Shown here piece after piece: positions 1 to 8,411 of a stretch of DNA of 64,000 nt; the first letter of the stretch is position 1; each line of letters starts with the position of its first letter. The notes below the pieces were generated by a model. That model searched no databases and had not been told where the DNA came from. It saw nothing but the letters and a program-made list of their open reading frames with translations. The translations under genes were made by a program, and so were the position numbers. The stretch comes from Streptomyces malachitofuscus (GTDB lineage: Bacteria > Actinomycetota > Actinomycetes > Streptomycetales > Streptomycetaceae). Where the stretch lies: assembly GCF_014650055.1 (NCBI RefSeq), contig NZ_BMUF01000009.1, positions 277,082 through 341,081 on the forward strand. The letters are read 5' to 3'.

Positions 1-150
1 TAGCTGACGGGTTCGGAGCAGGAAGGTCTCCTACGGACCCCCTCGCGGCACGCGCGGGCGTCCGATTCACCCCAGGGACTACAGGTGGGTCCCCGGCTCC
101 CCTGGCTCGCGCCGTACGGGGACTCGGCGATGGCTGTCCGGTGCCGCGGA
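1..150 (-). promoter_or_regulatory. c-di-AMP riboswitch (ydaO-yuaA class), 3' end at window edge
   Basis: On the minus strand this block carries the conserved core of the Streptomyces ydaO-yuaA riboswitch. The GGGGTGAATC element lies at 64-73, the preceding GAGCC...GGGGA segment at about 71-109, and the closing block, which begins GTAGGAGACC and ends CCGTCAGCTA, at 1-34. In this genus the class senses cyclic di-AMP and controls genes for cell-wall hydrolases such as Rpf or NlpC/P60 proteins. The regulated gene must lie to the left, outside the window. The 5' boundary near 150 is approximate. The class assignment rests on remembered consensus; the identity of the controlled gene is inference. 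Confidence 0.85.
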
Positions 151-287
151 TGCGGCGCACTGCCCGACGAACAGCCCGCACGAAGCTAAGCGGGGCGTCT
201 CCCAATCCCCAAACGGATCCGGGTTTTTGTAGCGCATCCCACAGGGCAGACGGGAAACCTCCGCCCCAATTCGGGCATAAGAGGGCC

Positions 288-317
288 GGCCCTGGTGACT
301 TTCGTGTCACCAGGGCC
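288..317 (-). terminator. Intrinsic terminator of the M16 peptidase pair
   Basis: A perfect 12-bp inverted repeat (GGCCCTGGTGAC at 288-299 and its complement at 306-317) with a 6-nt loop lies 29 bases beyond the stop of the second M16 gene. It is well placed to end that operon before the riboswitch-controlled unit on the same strand. Confidence 0.8.
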
Positions 318-345
318 CCACGCGCGGGTGCCGGCAGCCGGCTCG

Positions 346-1734
346 CTACTCGGCCGTCACGACAGTGACTTCGCCGATCCCGAGGGCCTCGACCGGCGCC
401 TTGATCTGCGCCGCGTCACCGACGAGGACGGTCACCAGGCGGTCCACCGGGAAGGCACTCACGACCGCCGCGGTGGCCTCCACGGTGCCCGTCGCGGCCA
501 ACTGGCGGTACAGGTCGGCCTGGTAGTGGTCCGGCAGGTGCTGCTCGACCTGGTCGGCCAGGGTGCCGGCGACGGCCGCGGCGGTCTCGTACTTCAGGGG
601 CGCCACACCCACCAGGTTCTGCACGGCCACGTCGCGTTCGGCGTCGGTGAGCCCCTCCGCTGCGAGCGTGCGCAGCACCTTCCACAGGTCGTCCAGAGCG
701 GGTCCGGTGTTCGGCGTGTCGACGGAGCCGCTGATGGCCAGCATCGCCGCGCCCGTGCCGTCGGGGGCGGACCTGAGGACCTGCCCGAACGACCGCACGC
801 CGTAGGTGTAGCCCTTCTCCTCGCGCAGGACGCGGTCCAGGCGGGAGGTGAGGGTGCCGCCGAGGCAGTACGTGCCGAGCACCTGCGCGGGCCACACGCG
901 GTCGTGCCGGTCGGGGCCGATCCGGCCGATCAGCAGCTGCGTCTGGACGGCGCCGGGACGGTCCACGATCACGACCCGGCCCCGGTCGTCGGCGACCACT
1001 GGCGGGATGGGCCGCGGCTGGGCCGAGGAGCCGGTCCAGGCGCCCAGTGTGTCGCCGAGCAGCTCGTCCAGGTCGACGCCGGTGAGGTCGCCGACGACCA
1101 CGGCGGTGGCCGTGGCGGGGCGGACATGCCTTTCGTAGAAGGCGCGCACGGCCGCGGAGTCGATGCCGGCGACCGTCTCCTCGGTGCCCTGGCGCGGGCG
1201 GGACATCCGCGAGCTCGCCGGGAAGAGCTCCTTGGACAGCTCCTTCGCCGCGCGGCGGGACGGGTTCGCCAGCTCGTGCGGGATCTCGTCGAGGCGGTTG
1301 CGGACGAGCCGTTCGACCTCGCTGTCGGCGAACGCGGGCGCCCGGAGGGCGTCGGCGAGCAGCCCGAGCCCCTTGGGGAGCCGCGAGGCCGGGACCTCCA
1401 GGCTGAGGCGGACGCCGGGGTGGTCGGCGTGCGCGTCCAGGGTGGCGCCGCAGCGCTCCAGTTCGGCGGCGAACTCCTCGGCGGAGTGCTTGTCGGTGCC
1501 CTCGGAGAAGGCGCGCGCCATGATCGTGGCGACGCCGTCGAGCCCCGCCGGCTCGGCTTCCAGGGGCGCGTCGAGCAGCACCTCGACGGCGACGACCTGC
1601 TGGCCGGGACGGTGGCAGCGCAGGACGGTGACGCCGTTGTCGAGCCGGCCGCGCTCGGGTGCCGGGAAGGCCCAGGGCTTGGCGTCGCCCGGCTGCGGCT
1701 GGGGGTGGAAGTCCATCGTGGCGAGCTCGGTCAC
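346..1734 (-). CDS. M16 family metallopeptidase, inactive-type partner subunit
   Basis: A 462-residue member of the M16 (pitrilysin/processing peptidase) family with the usual two-lobed length. The zinc-binding HxxEH motif expected near residues 68-78 is absent: the region reads GVATIMARAFSEGT. The C-terminal lobe keeps the family's R/Y substrate-gripping region (KGYTYGVRS). This is the pattern of the non-catalytic subunit in alpha/beta M16 heterodimers. The GTG start at 1734 overlaps the TGA of the upstream catalytic M16 gene by four bases, so translation is probably coupled and a heterodimer is likely. Localisation appears cytoplasmic, with no signal peptide. The family is certain; the pseudo-peptidase role is inferred. 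Confidence 0.9.
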   Translation of the reverse strand: MTELATMDFHPQPQPGDAKPWAFPAPERGRLDNGVTVLRCHRPGQQVVAVEVLLDAPLEAEPAGLDGVATIMARAFSEGTDKHSAEEFAAELERCGATLDAHADHPGVRLSLEVPASRLPKGLGLLADALRAPAFADSEVERLVRNRLDEIPHELANPSRRAAKELSKELFPASSRMSRPRQGTEETVAGIDSAAVRAFYERHVRPATATAVVVGDLTGVDLDELLGDTLGAWTGSSAQPRPIPPVVADDRGRVVIVDRPGAVQTQLLIGRIGPDRHDRVWPAQVLGTYCLGGTLTSRLDRVLREEKGYTYGVRSFGQVLRSAPDGTGAAMLAISGSVDTPNTGPALDDLWKVLRTLAAEGLTDAERDVAVQNLVGVAPLKYETAAAVAGTLADQVEQHLPDHYQADLYRQLAATGTVEATAAVVSAFPVDRLVTVLVGDAAQIKAPVEALGIGEVTVVTAE

Positions 1735-3104
1735 TTCGCCGCCTCCTCGTTCTCGTCGGTGCCGGCGACTGCGGCGGCTTCCTCGGTGTCCTCGCCCTCC
1801 GGGGCGACGGGCTCGTAGACGAGCACCGCGCGGTTGTCGGGGCGCAGGCGGCTCTTGGCAACTTCCTGCACCTCCTCCGCCGTCACGTCGAGAACACGCT
1901 GGACGGCGGTCAGGGCGAGCTGCGGGTCGCCGAACAGGACGGCGTACCGGCACAGTTCGTCGGCGCGGCCCGCGACGGTGCCGAGCCGGTCGAGCCACTC
2001 GCGCTCCAACTGCGCCTGGGCGCGTTCCATCTCCTCCGGCGTGGGTCCCTGCTCGGCGAAGCGGGCGAGCTCCTCGTCGATGGCGGCCTCGATGACCGGC
2101 ACCTCCACGTCGCCGGACGTCTTCACGTCCAGCCAGCCCAGGGAGGGGGCTCCGGCCAGCCTCAGCAGGCCGAACCCGGCGGCCACGGCGGTGCGGTCGC
2201 GCCGTACCAGCCGGTTGTAGAGCCGCGAGGACTCGCCGCCGCCGAGGACCGTGAGCGCCAGGTCCACGGCGTCGCACGCGCGCGTGCCGTCCTCCGGCAG
2301 CCGGTAGGCGGCCATCAGCGCACGCGCGGGGACCTCCTCCTCCACGATCTCGCGCAGCTGCTCGCCGATGACGTCGGGCAGCGAACCGTCGCGCGGGGCG
2401 GGCTTGCCGTCGTGGGACGGGATGGAGCCGAAGTACTTCTCGATCCAGGCGAGCGTCTGCTCCGGGTCGATGTCCCCGACGACGGACAGCACGGCGTTGT
2501 TCGGCGCGTAGTACGTGCGGAAGAACTGACGGGCGTCCTCCAGGGTGGCCGCGTCCAGGTCCGCCATCGAGCCGATGGGCGTGTGGTGGTACGGGTGGCC
2601 CTCCGGGTAGGCGAGCGCGGTCAGCTTCTCGAAGGCCGTGCCGTAGGGAACGTTGTCGTAACGCTGGCGGCGCTCGTTCTTGACGACGTCGCGCTGGTTC
2701 TCCATGGACTCGTCGTCCAGGGCGGTCAGCAGGGAACCCATGCGGTCGGCCTCCAGCCAGAGGGCGAGCTCCAGCTGGTGGGCGGGCATGGTCTCGAAGT
2801 AGTTGGTGCGCTCGAAGCTGGTGGTGCCGTTGAGGGAGCCGCCGGCGCCCTGGACCAGCTCGAAGTGACCATTGCCCTTCACCTGGGCGGAGCCCTGGAA
2901 CATCAGGTGCTCGAAAAGGTGAGCCAGACCGGTACGTCCCTTGACTTCGTGACGTGAACCGACGTCGTACCAGAGGCACACCGCCGCGACCGGGGTCAGG
3001 TGGTCCTCGGAGAGCACCACGCGCAGGCCGTTGGCCAGGCGGTGCTCGGTCGCTGTCAGGCCGCCGGAGCCTGCCTGGTCTGTGGCCGTGTGACCCATGG
3101 GCAT
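1731..3104 (-). CDS. M16 family zinc metallopeptidase, catalytic subunit
   Basis: A 457-residue M16 peptidase with an intact zinc site: HLFEH at residues 62-66 (inverted HxxEH) and the downstream glutamate near residue 144 (VKNE). It probably degrades or processes peptides together with the coupled neighbour that starts inside its stop codon. The ATG at 3104 is chosen because AAGGGAC sits about six bases upstream; a second ATG two codons later (3098) is possible. The C-terminus is an acidic, Ala/Glu-rich tail. The gene is divergent from parC across a 360-bp gap. Confidence 0.92.
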   Translation of the reverse strand: MPMGHTATDQAGSGGLTATEHRLANGLRVVLSEDHLTPVAAVCLWYDVGSRHEVKGRTGLAHLFEHLMFQGSAQVKGNGHFELVQGAGGSLNGTTSFERTNYFETMPAHQLELALWLEADRMGSLLTALDDESMENQRDVVKNERRQRYDNVPYGTAFEKLTALAYPEGHPYHHTPIGSMADLDAATLEDARQFFRTYYAPNNAVLSVVGDIDPEQTLAWIEKYFGSIPSHDGKPAPRDGSLPDVIGEQLREIVEEEVPARALMAAYRLPEDGTRACDAVDLALTVLGGGESSRLYNRLVRRDRTAVAAGFGLLRLAGAPSLGWLDVKTSGDVEVPVIEAAIDEELARFAEQGPTPEEMERAQAQLEREWLDRLGTVAGRADELCRYAVLFGDPQLALTAVQRVLDVTAEEVQEVAKSRLRPDNRAVLVYEPVAPEGEDTEEAAAVAGTDENEEAAK

Positions 3105-3464
3105 GTACGTCCCTTCGATCGCGGAGGCGGTCGTCGAAACCGCCGTTTCTGCCGGTCCTGCCACTGTATGCAAGCGCGCGGACGACCGGTGAAGTTCCCG
3201 GCCGGGCCGCGATACGCCGAGAGCGAGATGCGGGGGCACGGCGCCGGGCCGCGCAACCGCCCGGGACCGCGTTCGCCCCCGGTGACCACGCACCCCGCGC
3301 AGTCCCGCGCGGAGCGCACCGCACCCGTCCGCGTACCCTGCTCGCGCCGCCGCACCCCGCCGGACGGGACGTCCGGACCCGGGTCCTGGTCCCGTCTGTC
3401 AGTGCGACGGTCCACAATGGTCCGCGTCAGATCCCGTCCCACGCTCAGCAAGGAGCCGGCAGCG
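3105..3464. promoter_or_regulatory. Divergent intergenic region, M16 peptidase / parC
   Basis: No gene is supported here. It must hold the divergent promoters for the M16 pair and parC. A small hairpin (GAAAC-CGCC-GTTTC, 3136-3149) lies in the likely leader of the peptidase mRNA, and TACAGT on the minus strand near 3161-3166 is a possible -10. The parC Shine-Dalgarno AAGGAG is at 3450-3455. Confidence 0.4.
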
Positions 3465-5921
3465 ATGGCCCGCCGCAGCACGAAGACCCCGCCGCCCGAC
3501 GACCCGTACGAGGAGAAGATCCTCGACATCGACGTCGTCGACGAGATGCAGGGCTCCTTCCTCGAGTACGCCTACTCGGTCATCTACTCCCGCGCCCTGC
3601 CGGACGCGCGCGACGGCCTCAAGCCGGTGCACCGCCGCATCGTCTACCAGATGAACGAGATGGGCCTGCGGCCCGAGCGCGGCTACGTGAAGTGCGCCCG
3701 CGTCGTCGGCGAGGTCATGGGCAAGCTGCACCCCCACGGCGACGCGTCGATCTACGACGCCCTCGTCCGCATGGCCCAGTCGTTCTCGATGCGCGTCCCC
3801 CTCGTCGACGGCCACGGCAACTTCGGCTCGCTGGGCAACGACGACCCGCCCGCCGCCATGCGGTACACCGAGTGCCGGATGGCCGAGGCGACCGGCCTGA
3901 TGACCGAGTCCATCGACGAGGACACGGTCGACTTCGCACCCAACTACGACGGCCAGGAGCGGGAACCGGTGGCGCTGCCCGCCGCGTTCCCGAACCTCCT
4001 GGTGAACGGCGCCTCGGGCATCGCGGTCGGTATGGCCACCAACATGCCGCCGCACAACCTGCGCGAGGTCATCGCCGCCGCCCGGCACCTGATCAGGTAT
4101 CCCAACGCCGACCTCGACGCCCTGATGAAGCACGTCCCGGGCCCCGACCTGCCCACGGGCGGCCGGATCGTCGGGCTCTCCGGCGTCCGCGACGCCTACG
4201 AGACCGGCCGCGGCACGTTCAAGATCCGCGCGACGGTCACGGTGGAGGACGTGACGGCGCGCCGCAAGGGCCTGGTCGTCACCGAGCTGCCCTTCACGGT
4301 CGGTCCCGAGAAGGTGATCGCCAAGATCAAGGACCTGGTCGGCGCGAAGAAGCTGCAGGGCATCGCGGACGTCAAGGACCTCACCGACCGTGAGCACGGT
4401 CTGCGTCTGGTCATCGAGATCAAGAACGGCTTCGTGCCCGAAGCGGTGCTGGAGCAGTTGTACAAGCTGACGCCGATGGAGGAGTCCTTCGGCATCAACA
4501 ACGTGGCCCTGGTGGACGGCCAGCCGCTCACCCTCGGTCTCAAGGAACTGCTGGAGGTCTACCTCGACCACCGGTTCAACGTCGTGCGCCGGCGTTCGGA
4601 GTTCCGCCGCGGCAAGAAGCGCGACCGCCTTCACCTGGTCGAGGGTCTGCTCACGGCGCTGGTGGACATCGACGAGGTCATCCGCCTCATCCGCTCCAGC
4701 GAGAACTCCGCGCAGGCCAAGCAGCGTCTGATGGACCGCTTCTCCCTGAGCGACGTCCAGACCCAGTACATCCTCGACACGCCGCTGCGCCGCCTGACCA
4801 AGTACGACCGGATCGAGCTGGAGGCCGAGAAGGACCGGCTGAACGCGGAGATCGAGGAGCTGACCCGGATCCTCGACTCGGACGCCGAGCTGCGCAAGCT
4901 GGTCTCCGCCGAACTGGCCGCGGTGGCCAAGAAGTTCGGCAACGACCGGCGTACGCTCCTGCTGGAGTCGGCCGGCACCCCGGCCGCCGCCGTGCCGCTG
5001 CAGGTGGCGGACGACCCGTGCCGGGTCCTGCTGTCGTCGACGGGGCTGCTGGCCCGTACGGCGAACGACGAGCCGTTCGGCGACACCTCCGGCGCCAAGC
5101 GGGTCAAGCACGACGTGATCGTCTCGGCGGTAGCGGCGACGGCTCGCGGTGAGATCGGCGTCGTCACCTCGTCCGGCCGCCTGCTCCGGCTGAACGTGGT
5201 CGACCTGCCGCAGCTCCCGGAGACGATGCCGACGCCGAACCTGTCGGGCGGGGCTCCCCTCGCCGAGTTCGTGTCCCTGGAGGACGACGAGCAGGTGGTG
5301 TGTCTGACGTCGCTGGACGAGTCGTCGCCCGGCCTGGCGCTGGGCACGGAGCAGGGTGTCGTCAAGCGTGTGGTGCCCGACTACCCCTCCAACAAGGAGG
5401 AGCTGGAGGTCATCACGCTCAAGGAGGGCGACCGGATCGTCGGCGGGGTGGAGCTGCGTACGGGCGAGGAGGACCTGGTCTTCATCAGCGACGACGCACA
5501 GCTGCTGCGCTACCCGGCGGCGCAGGTCCGCCCGCAGGGCCGCCCCGCGGGCGGTATGGCGGGCATCAAGCTCACCGCGGGAGCGAAGGTCATCAGCTTC
5601 ACGGCGGTCGATCCGGCGGTGGACGCGGTGGTGTTCACGGTCGCGGGCTCCCGCGGGACGCTGGACGACTCGGTCCAGACGACGGCCAAGCTCACCCCGT
5701 TCGACCAGTACCCGCGCAAGGGCCGGGCCACCGGCGGTGTGCGCTGCCAGCGGTTCCTGAAGGGCGAGGACTGCCTGTCCCTGGCCTGGGCGGGCCCGGT
5801 GCCGGCCCTCGCCGCCCAGAAGAACGGTGCCGCGGTGGCCCTCCCGGAACCCGACCCGCGCCGCGACGGATCGGGTGTCTCCCTGGGCAAGACGGTGTCG
5901 GTGGTGGCGGGCCCGGTCTGA
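3465..5921 (+). CDS. parC: DNA topoisomerase IV subunit A
   Basis: An 818-residue type IIA topoisomerase A subunit that cuts and rejoins the DNA gate. The catalytic tyrosine is Y134 in AAMRYTECRM, preceded by the winged-helix segment KLHPHGDASIYDAL (quinolone-pocket region). The C-terminal beta-propeller runs from about residue 500. A canonical GyrA box (QRRGGKG) is missing; only looser Gly/Arg loops such as RPQGRPAGGM occur. This supports ParC (decatenation) rather than gyrase. The ATG at 3465 has AAGGAG nine bases upstream. The partner ParE is encoded convergently about 10.7 kb away. In Streptomyces this pair decatenates chromosomes, notably in sporulating hyphae. Confidence 0.94.
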   Translation: MARRSTKTPPPDDPYEEKILDIDVVDEMQGSFLEYAYSVIYSRALPDARDGLKPVHRRIVYQMNEMGLRPERGYVKCARVVGEVMGKLHPHGDASIYDALVRMAQSFSMRVPLVDGHGNFGSLGNDDPPAAMRYTECRMAEATGLMTESIDEDTVDFAPNYDGQEREPVALPAAFPNLLVNGASGIAVGMATNMPPHNLREVIAAARHLIRYPNADLDALMKHVPGPDLPTGGRIVGLSGVRDAYETGRGTFKIRATVTVEDVTARRKGLVVTELPFTVGPEKVIAKIKDLVGAKKLQGIADVKDLTDREHGLRLVIEIKNGFVPEAVLEQLYKLTPMEESFGINNVALVDGQPLTLGLKELLEVYLDHRFNVVRRRSEFRRGKKRDRLHLVEGLLTALVDIDEVIRLIRSSENSAQAKQRLMDRFSLSDVQTQYILDTPLRRLTKYDRIELEAEKDRLNAEIEELTRILDSDAELRKLVSAELAAVAKKFGNDRRTLLLESAGTPAAAVPLQVADDPCRVLLSSTGLLARTANDEPFGDTSGAKRVKHDVIVSAVAATARGEIGVVTSSGRLLRLNVVDLPQLPETMPTPNLSGGAPLAEFVSLEDDEQVVCLTSLDESSPGLALGTEQGVVKRVVPDYPSNKEELEVITLKEGDRIVGGVELRTGEEDLVFISDDAQLLRYPAAQVRPQGRPAGGMAGIKLTAGAKVISFTAVDPAVDAVVFTVAGSRGTLDDSVQTTAKLTPFDQYPRKGRATGGVRCQRFLKGEDCLSLAWAGPVPALAAQKNGAAVALPEPDPRRDGSGVSLGKTVSVVAGPV

Positions 5922-5974
5922 GGTACTCCGGCCCACACGGGCCCTTCCCGGGCCACTTGGGCCTCCCCGGGCCG

Positions 5975-7030
5975 CTAGGCCGCCGGGTCCTCCTCCGTCT
6001 CCTGCACATAGCGCAGAACGCCCCACATGCCCTGCTCATCGGCGTGTGGGGCGTCGCCGTCACCGCTCACGCACGCCCCCAACTCCGTGCGCAGGGCGGC
6101 GGTGTCGATGTCCGTCCCGATGAGGACGAGCTGTGTGAGCCGCTCCGCCCCCGCCGTCCAGGGCTCCGGGTAGAACCGCAGGAACCGCCCCACAGCGTGC
6201 ACGGCGTAGCGGTTGCGGGTGTCGTACGGCCCGAAGTCGACGTACCCCTTGATCCGGTAGAGCCCCGCGGGCCTGCTGTCCAGGAACCGGATCAGCCGCC
6301 GCGGGTCCAGCGGGCGCTCGGACACGAAGGAGAGGGTGTCGTACGCGGCGTGCAGATGCGCGCCGTGATCGTGGCCGTCGCGATGCAGGTCGTCGAACGA
6401 CAGCTGTCCGAGGCGCTCCTCACCCGGCCGGCAGTCGAAGAGGAACTCGGGGTCGACACGGCCGTGCGTGGCGGACACCACGGCGGCACGGTCGACGAGC
6501 GACCGCACGAGCCGCAGCACCCGCGCCTCGTCCGCGACCCGGTCGACCTTGTTGACGACCACCAGATCGGCGAGTGCGAGATGCCGGTCGATCTCCGGGT
6601 GCCTGGCCCGGGTGTCGTCGAACTCGACGGCGTCCACGACCTCGACGAGTCCGCCGTACACGGTGCCGGGGTGCTCACTGGCGAGCACCATCCGCACGAG
6701 CTCCTCCGGTTCGGCCAGGCCGCTGGCCTCGATGACGATGACGTCGATGCCGGCGGAGGGCCGGGCGAGCCGCTCGAGGTACTCGTCCAGCTCGCTGCCG
6801 TCGACGGCGCAGCACAGACAGCCGTTGCCGAGCGACACGGTCGAGTCCCCGAGGGCTCCGGCCACGGCCATGGCGTCGATCTCGACGGCACCGAAGTCGT
6901 TGACGACGGCACCGATGCGGCTGCCGCCGCTGCGGTGGAGGAGATGGTTGAGCAGGGTGGTCTTCCCCGAGCCGAGAAATCCGGCCAGGACCACGACCGG
7001 AATCTGCCGCCCGCCGCTCCGCACCACCAC
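5975..7030 (-). CDS. CobW/COG0523-type G3E GTPase, putative metallochaperone
   Basis: A metal-trafficking GTPase of the CobW family. It shows the P-loop GFLGSGKTT near the N-terminus, the metal-binding CxCC motif (NGCLCCAVDG), a guanine-specificity NKVD motif, and a His-rich linker (HRDGHDHGAHLH) before the CobW C-terminal domain. Such proteins deliver zinc, cobalt or iron to client enzymes; the metal here is not determined. Three tandem GTG codons (7030, 7027, 7024) follow a GAGAGGGG Shine-Dalgarno; an upstream GTG at 7081 has none and would add an unrelated Cys/Arg-rich leader. I see no Zur box upstream. The gene ends 53 bases from parC in convergent orientation. Confidence 0.88.
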   Translation of the reverse strand: MVVRSGGRQIPVVVLAGFLGSGKTTLLNHLLHRSGGSRIGAVVNDFGAVEIDAMAVAGALGDSTVSLGNGCLCCAVDGSELDEYLERLARPSAGIDVIVIEASGLAEPEELVRMVLASEHPGTVYGGLVEVVDAVEFDDTRARHPEIDRHLALADLVVVNKVDRVADEARVLRLVRSLVDRAAVVSATHGRVDPEFLFDCRPGEERLGQLSFDDLHRDGHDHGAHLHAAYDTLSFVSERPLDPRRLIRFLDSRPAGLYRIKGYVDFGPYDTRNRYAVHAVGRFLRFYPEPWTAGAERLTQLVLIGTDIDTAALRTELGACVSGDGDAPHADEQGMWGVLRYVQETEEDPAA

Positions 7031-7349
7031 GCGACCCCTCTCACACCTGTGCGCACACCGGCTCGCTGACGGCGTGCACACCGAAGATTGACTGACGAAC
7101 CAGGATACGAGCGACAGGAACGACGGCGAAGTGAACGATTGTTAGCAGCATCTGCGGGGCAGACGTTGGGCAAGGCGCCGGTTTGTGCGACCCTCGCTTC
7201 CCTCCGTGCGCCTCCTCTCCGCCTTCCCGCCGATCAGAGCCGCTCGGCACCCTGGAAGGCGGCAAGCGCCGCCCACCGCTCGCCGGTTCCCTGAAGTCGA
7301 CCCGCACCCCGACGACCGGCGGACGGCGGCCTGATCGGGGGTATTTGAC

Positions 7350-7907
7350 ATGGCCACACAGAACAGTGGGATCCGGGGGCTCCGCTCCGCGGTCGCGGCC
7401 TGCCTGGGCATGGCGGCAGGCGCCTGTGCCGCCGTGGCGACACAGCGGCACGCCCTCGACGCCATCAACGAGCGTCTGGAGCACCTGGAGAAGCAGGCGC
7501 GCAATCAGCAGCAGGCCAACCTGGCCATGCAGCAGCGCCAGCACTGGGAGTTGCTGAGCAAGGCGATCGACGACCCCGATCTCGCGGAAGTGCTGGACAC
7601 ATACGAGGTACCGGTCAATGCGCAAAAGCGCCGCCAGTACCTCTTCGCCAACGCTCTGTACACCAACCTGCTCTGTTACCACCGCATCGGCAACCTCACC
7701 AGGGACGAGTTCTTCAAGTACGCCCGAGGCATCTTTCAGAATCCGATCGTCAGGGACTACTGGTACGCGACCCGGCAACAGCGCGCGAGCATCAAGGGGA
7801 CGGAAGAAGCCGAGCTGGGCCAACTGATCGACGACCTGCTCCTGCAACTCGACGAAGCCGACACCGACGAGTGGTGGGTCGTCGGGGACCCGCCCGTGGG
7901 CCCATGA
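7350..7907 (+). CDS. DUF6082 family protein
   Basis: A 185-residue protein of the DUF6082 type common in Streptomyces; its function is unknown. A short hydrophobic Ala-rich segment (residues 12-30) could anchor it in the membrane. A Gln/Arg-rich helix follows (ERLEHLEKQARNQQQANL), then the conserved region with AIDDPDLAEVL and RDYWYATRQQR. The C-terminus is acidic. The gene is divergent from the CobW gene and convergent with a small protein gene 28 bases away. DUF6082 proteins often sit beside small regulatory or accessory genes; nothing more can be concluded. Confidence 0.8.
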   Translation: MATQNSGIRGLRSAVAACLGMAAGACAAVATQRHALDAINERLEHLEKQARNQQQANLAMQQRQHWELLSKAIDDPDLAEVLDTYEVPVNAQKRRQYLFANALYTNLLCYHRIGNLTRDEFFKYARGIFQNPIVRDYWYATRQQRASIKGTEEAELGQLIDDLLLQLDEADTDEWWVVGDPPVGP

Positions 7908-7935
7908 GCCCGACGAGCGGGCCCGTCCCGCACGG

Positions 7936-8175
7936 CTAGGCGTCCGGGATGTCCGCCTTCGCCTTGATCAGCGTCTCTCTGCTGATCACGACGATGCGTT
8001 CATAGTCGGCACGGGCGGCATCTTCGGGCAGCTGCGACTCCAGTGAATCAGTGACGTCCGTACCGATGACGGCGAAGTTCCCGTCAGCCAGTTCGAAGAG
8101 GTCAGGGCACGTTGCACCACCAGCACTGCCTCGGTAGCGCGGAGCGACACCGAGGCGGCGAATGATCTGACTCAC
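7936..8175 (-). CDS. Small conserved actinobacterial hypothetical protein
   Basis: A 79-residue protein of a type frequent in Streptomyces, recognisable by ATCPDLFELADGNFAVIG and the ending VVISRETLIKAKADIP. Its function is unknown. In other genomes I recall such genes beside DUF6879 and XRE-regulator genes; those partners are absent here. The GTG at 8175 is chosen because AGAGGAA lies nine bases upstream. An upstream in-frame extension to 8286 is Arg-rich and unlike the family. The start of the next gene (citrate synthase stop at 8412) leaves 236 bases with nothing I can recognise. Confidence 0.72.
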   Translation of the reverse strand: MSQIIRRLGVAPRYRGSAGGATCPDLFELADGNFAVIGTDVTDSLESQLPEDAARADYERIVVISRETLIKAKADIPDA

Positions 8176-8411
8176 TGTTGAATTTCCTCTGCTCTCAAGG
8201 CGCGAGCGCCTACGCCCGCTGCGGCGCCATGGTGACAGGTCGTGAACCGCTCCTGGCACGACGGCACGCTCGACCTCAACGGACACAACGCACTAGCGGC
8301 TCTTCTATCACCCGAACGATGCCCCCGGGCACCGGCCGACGATACGTCCACAAGAGTCAGGAAGACCCCGAAGAATCGATCACGGAATCACCCTGGACGC
8401 CTTCGCACCCT

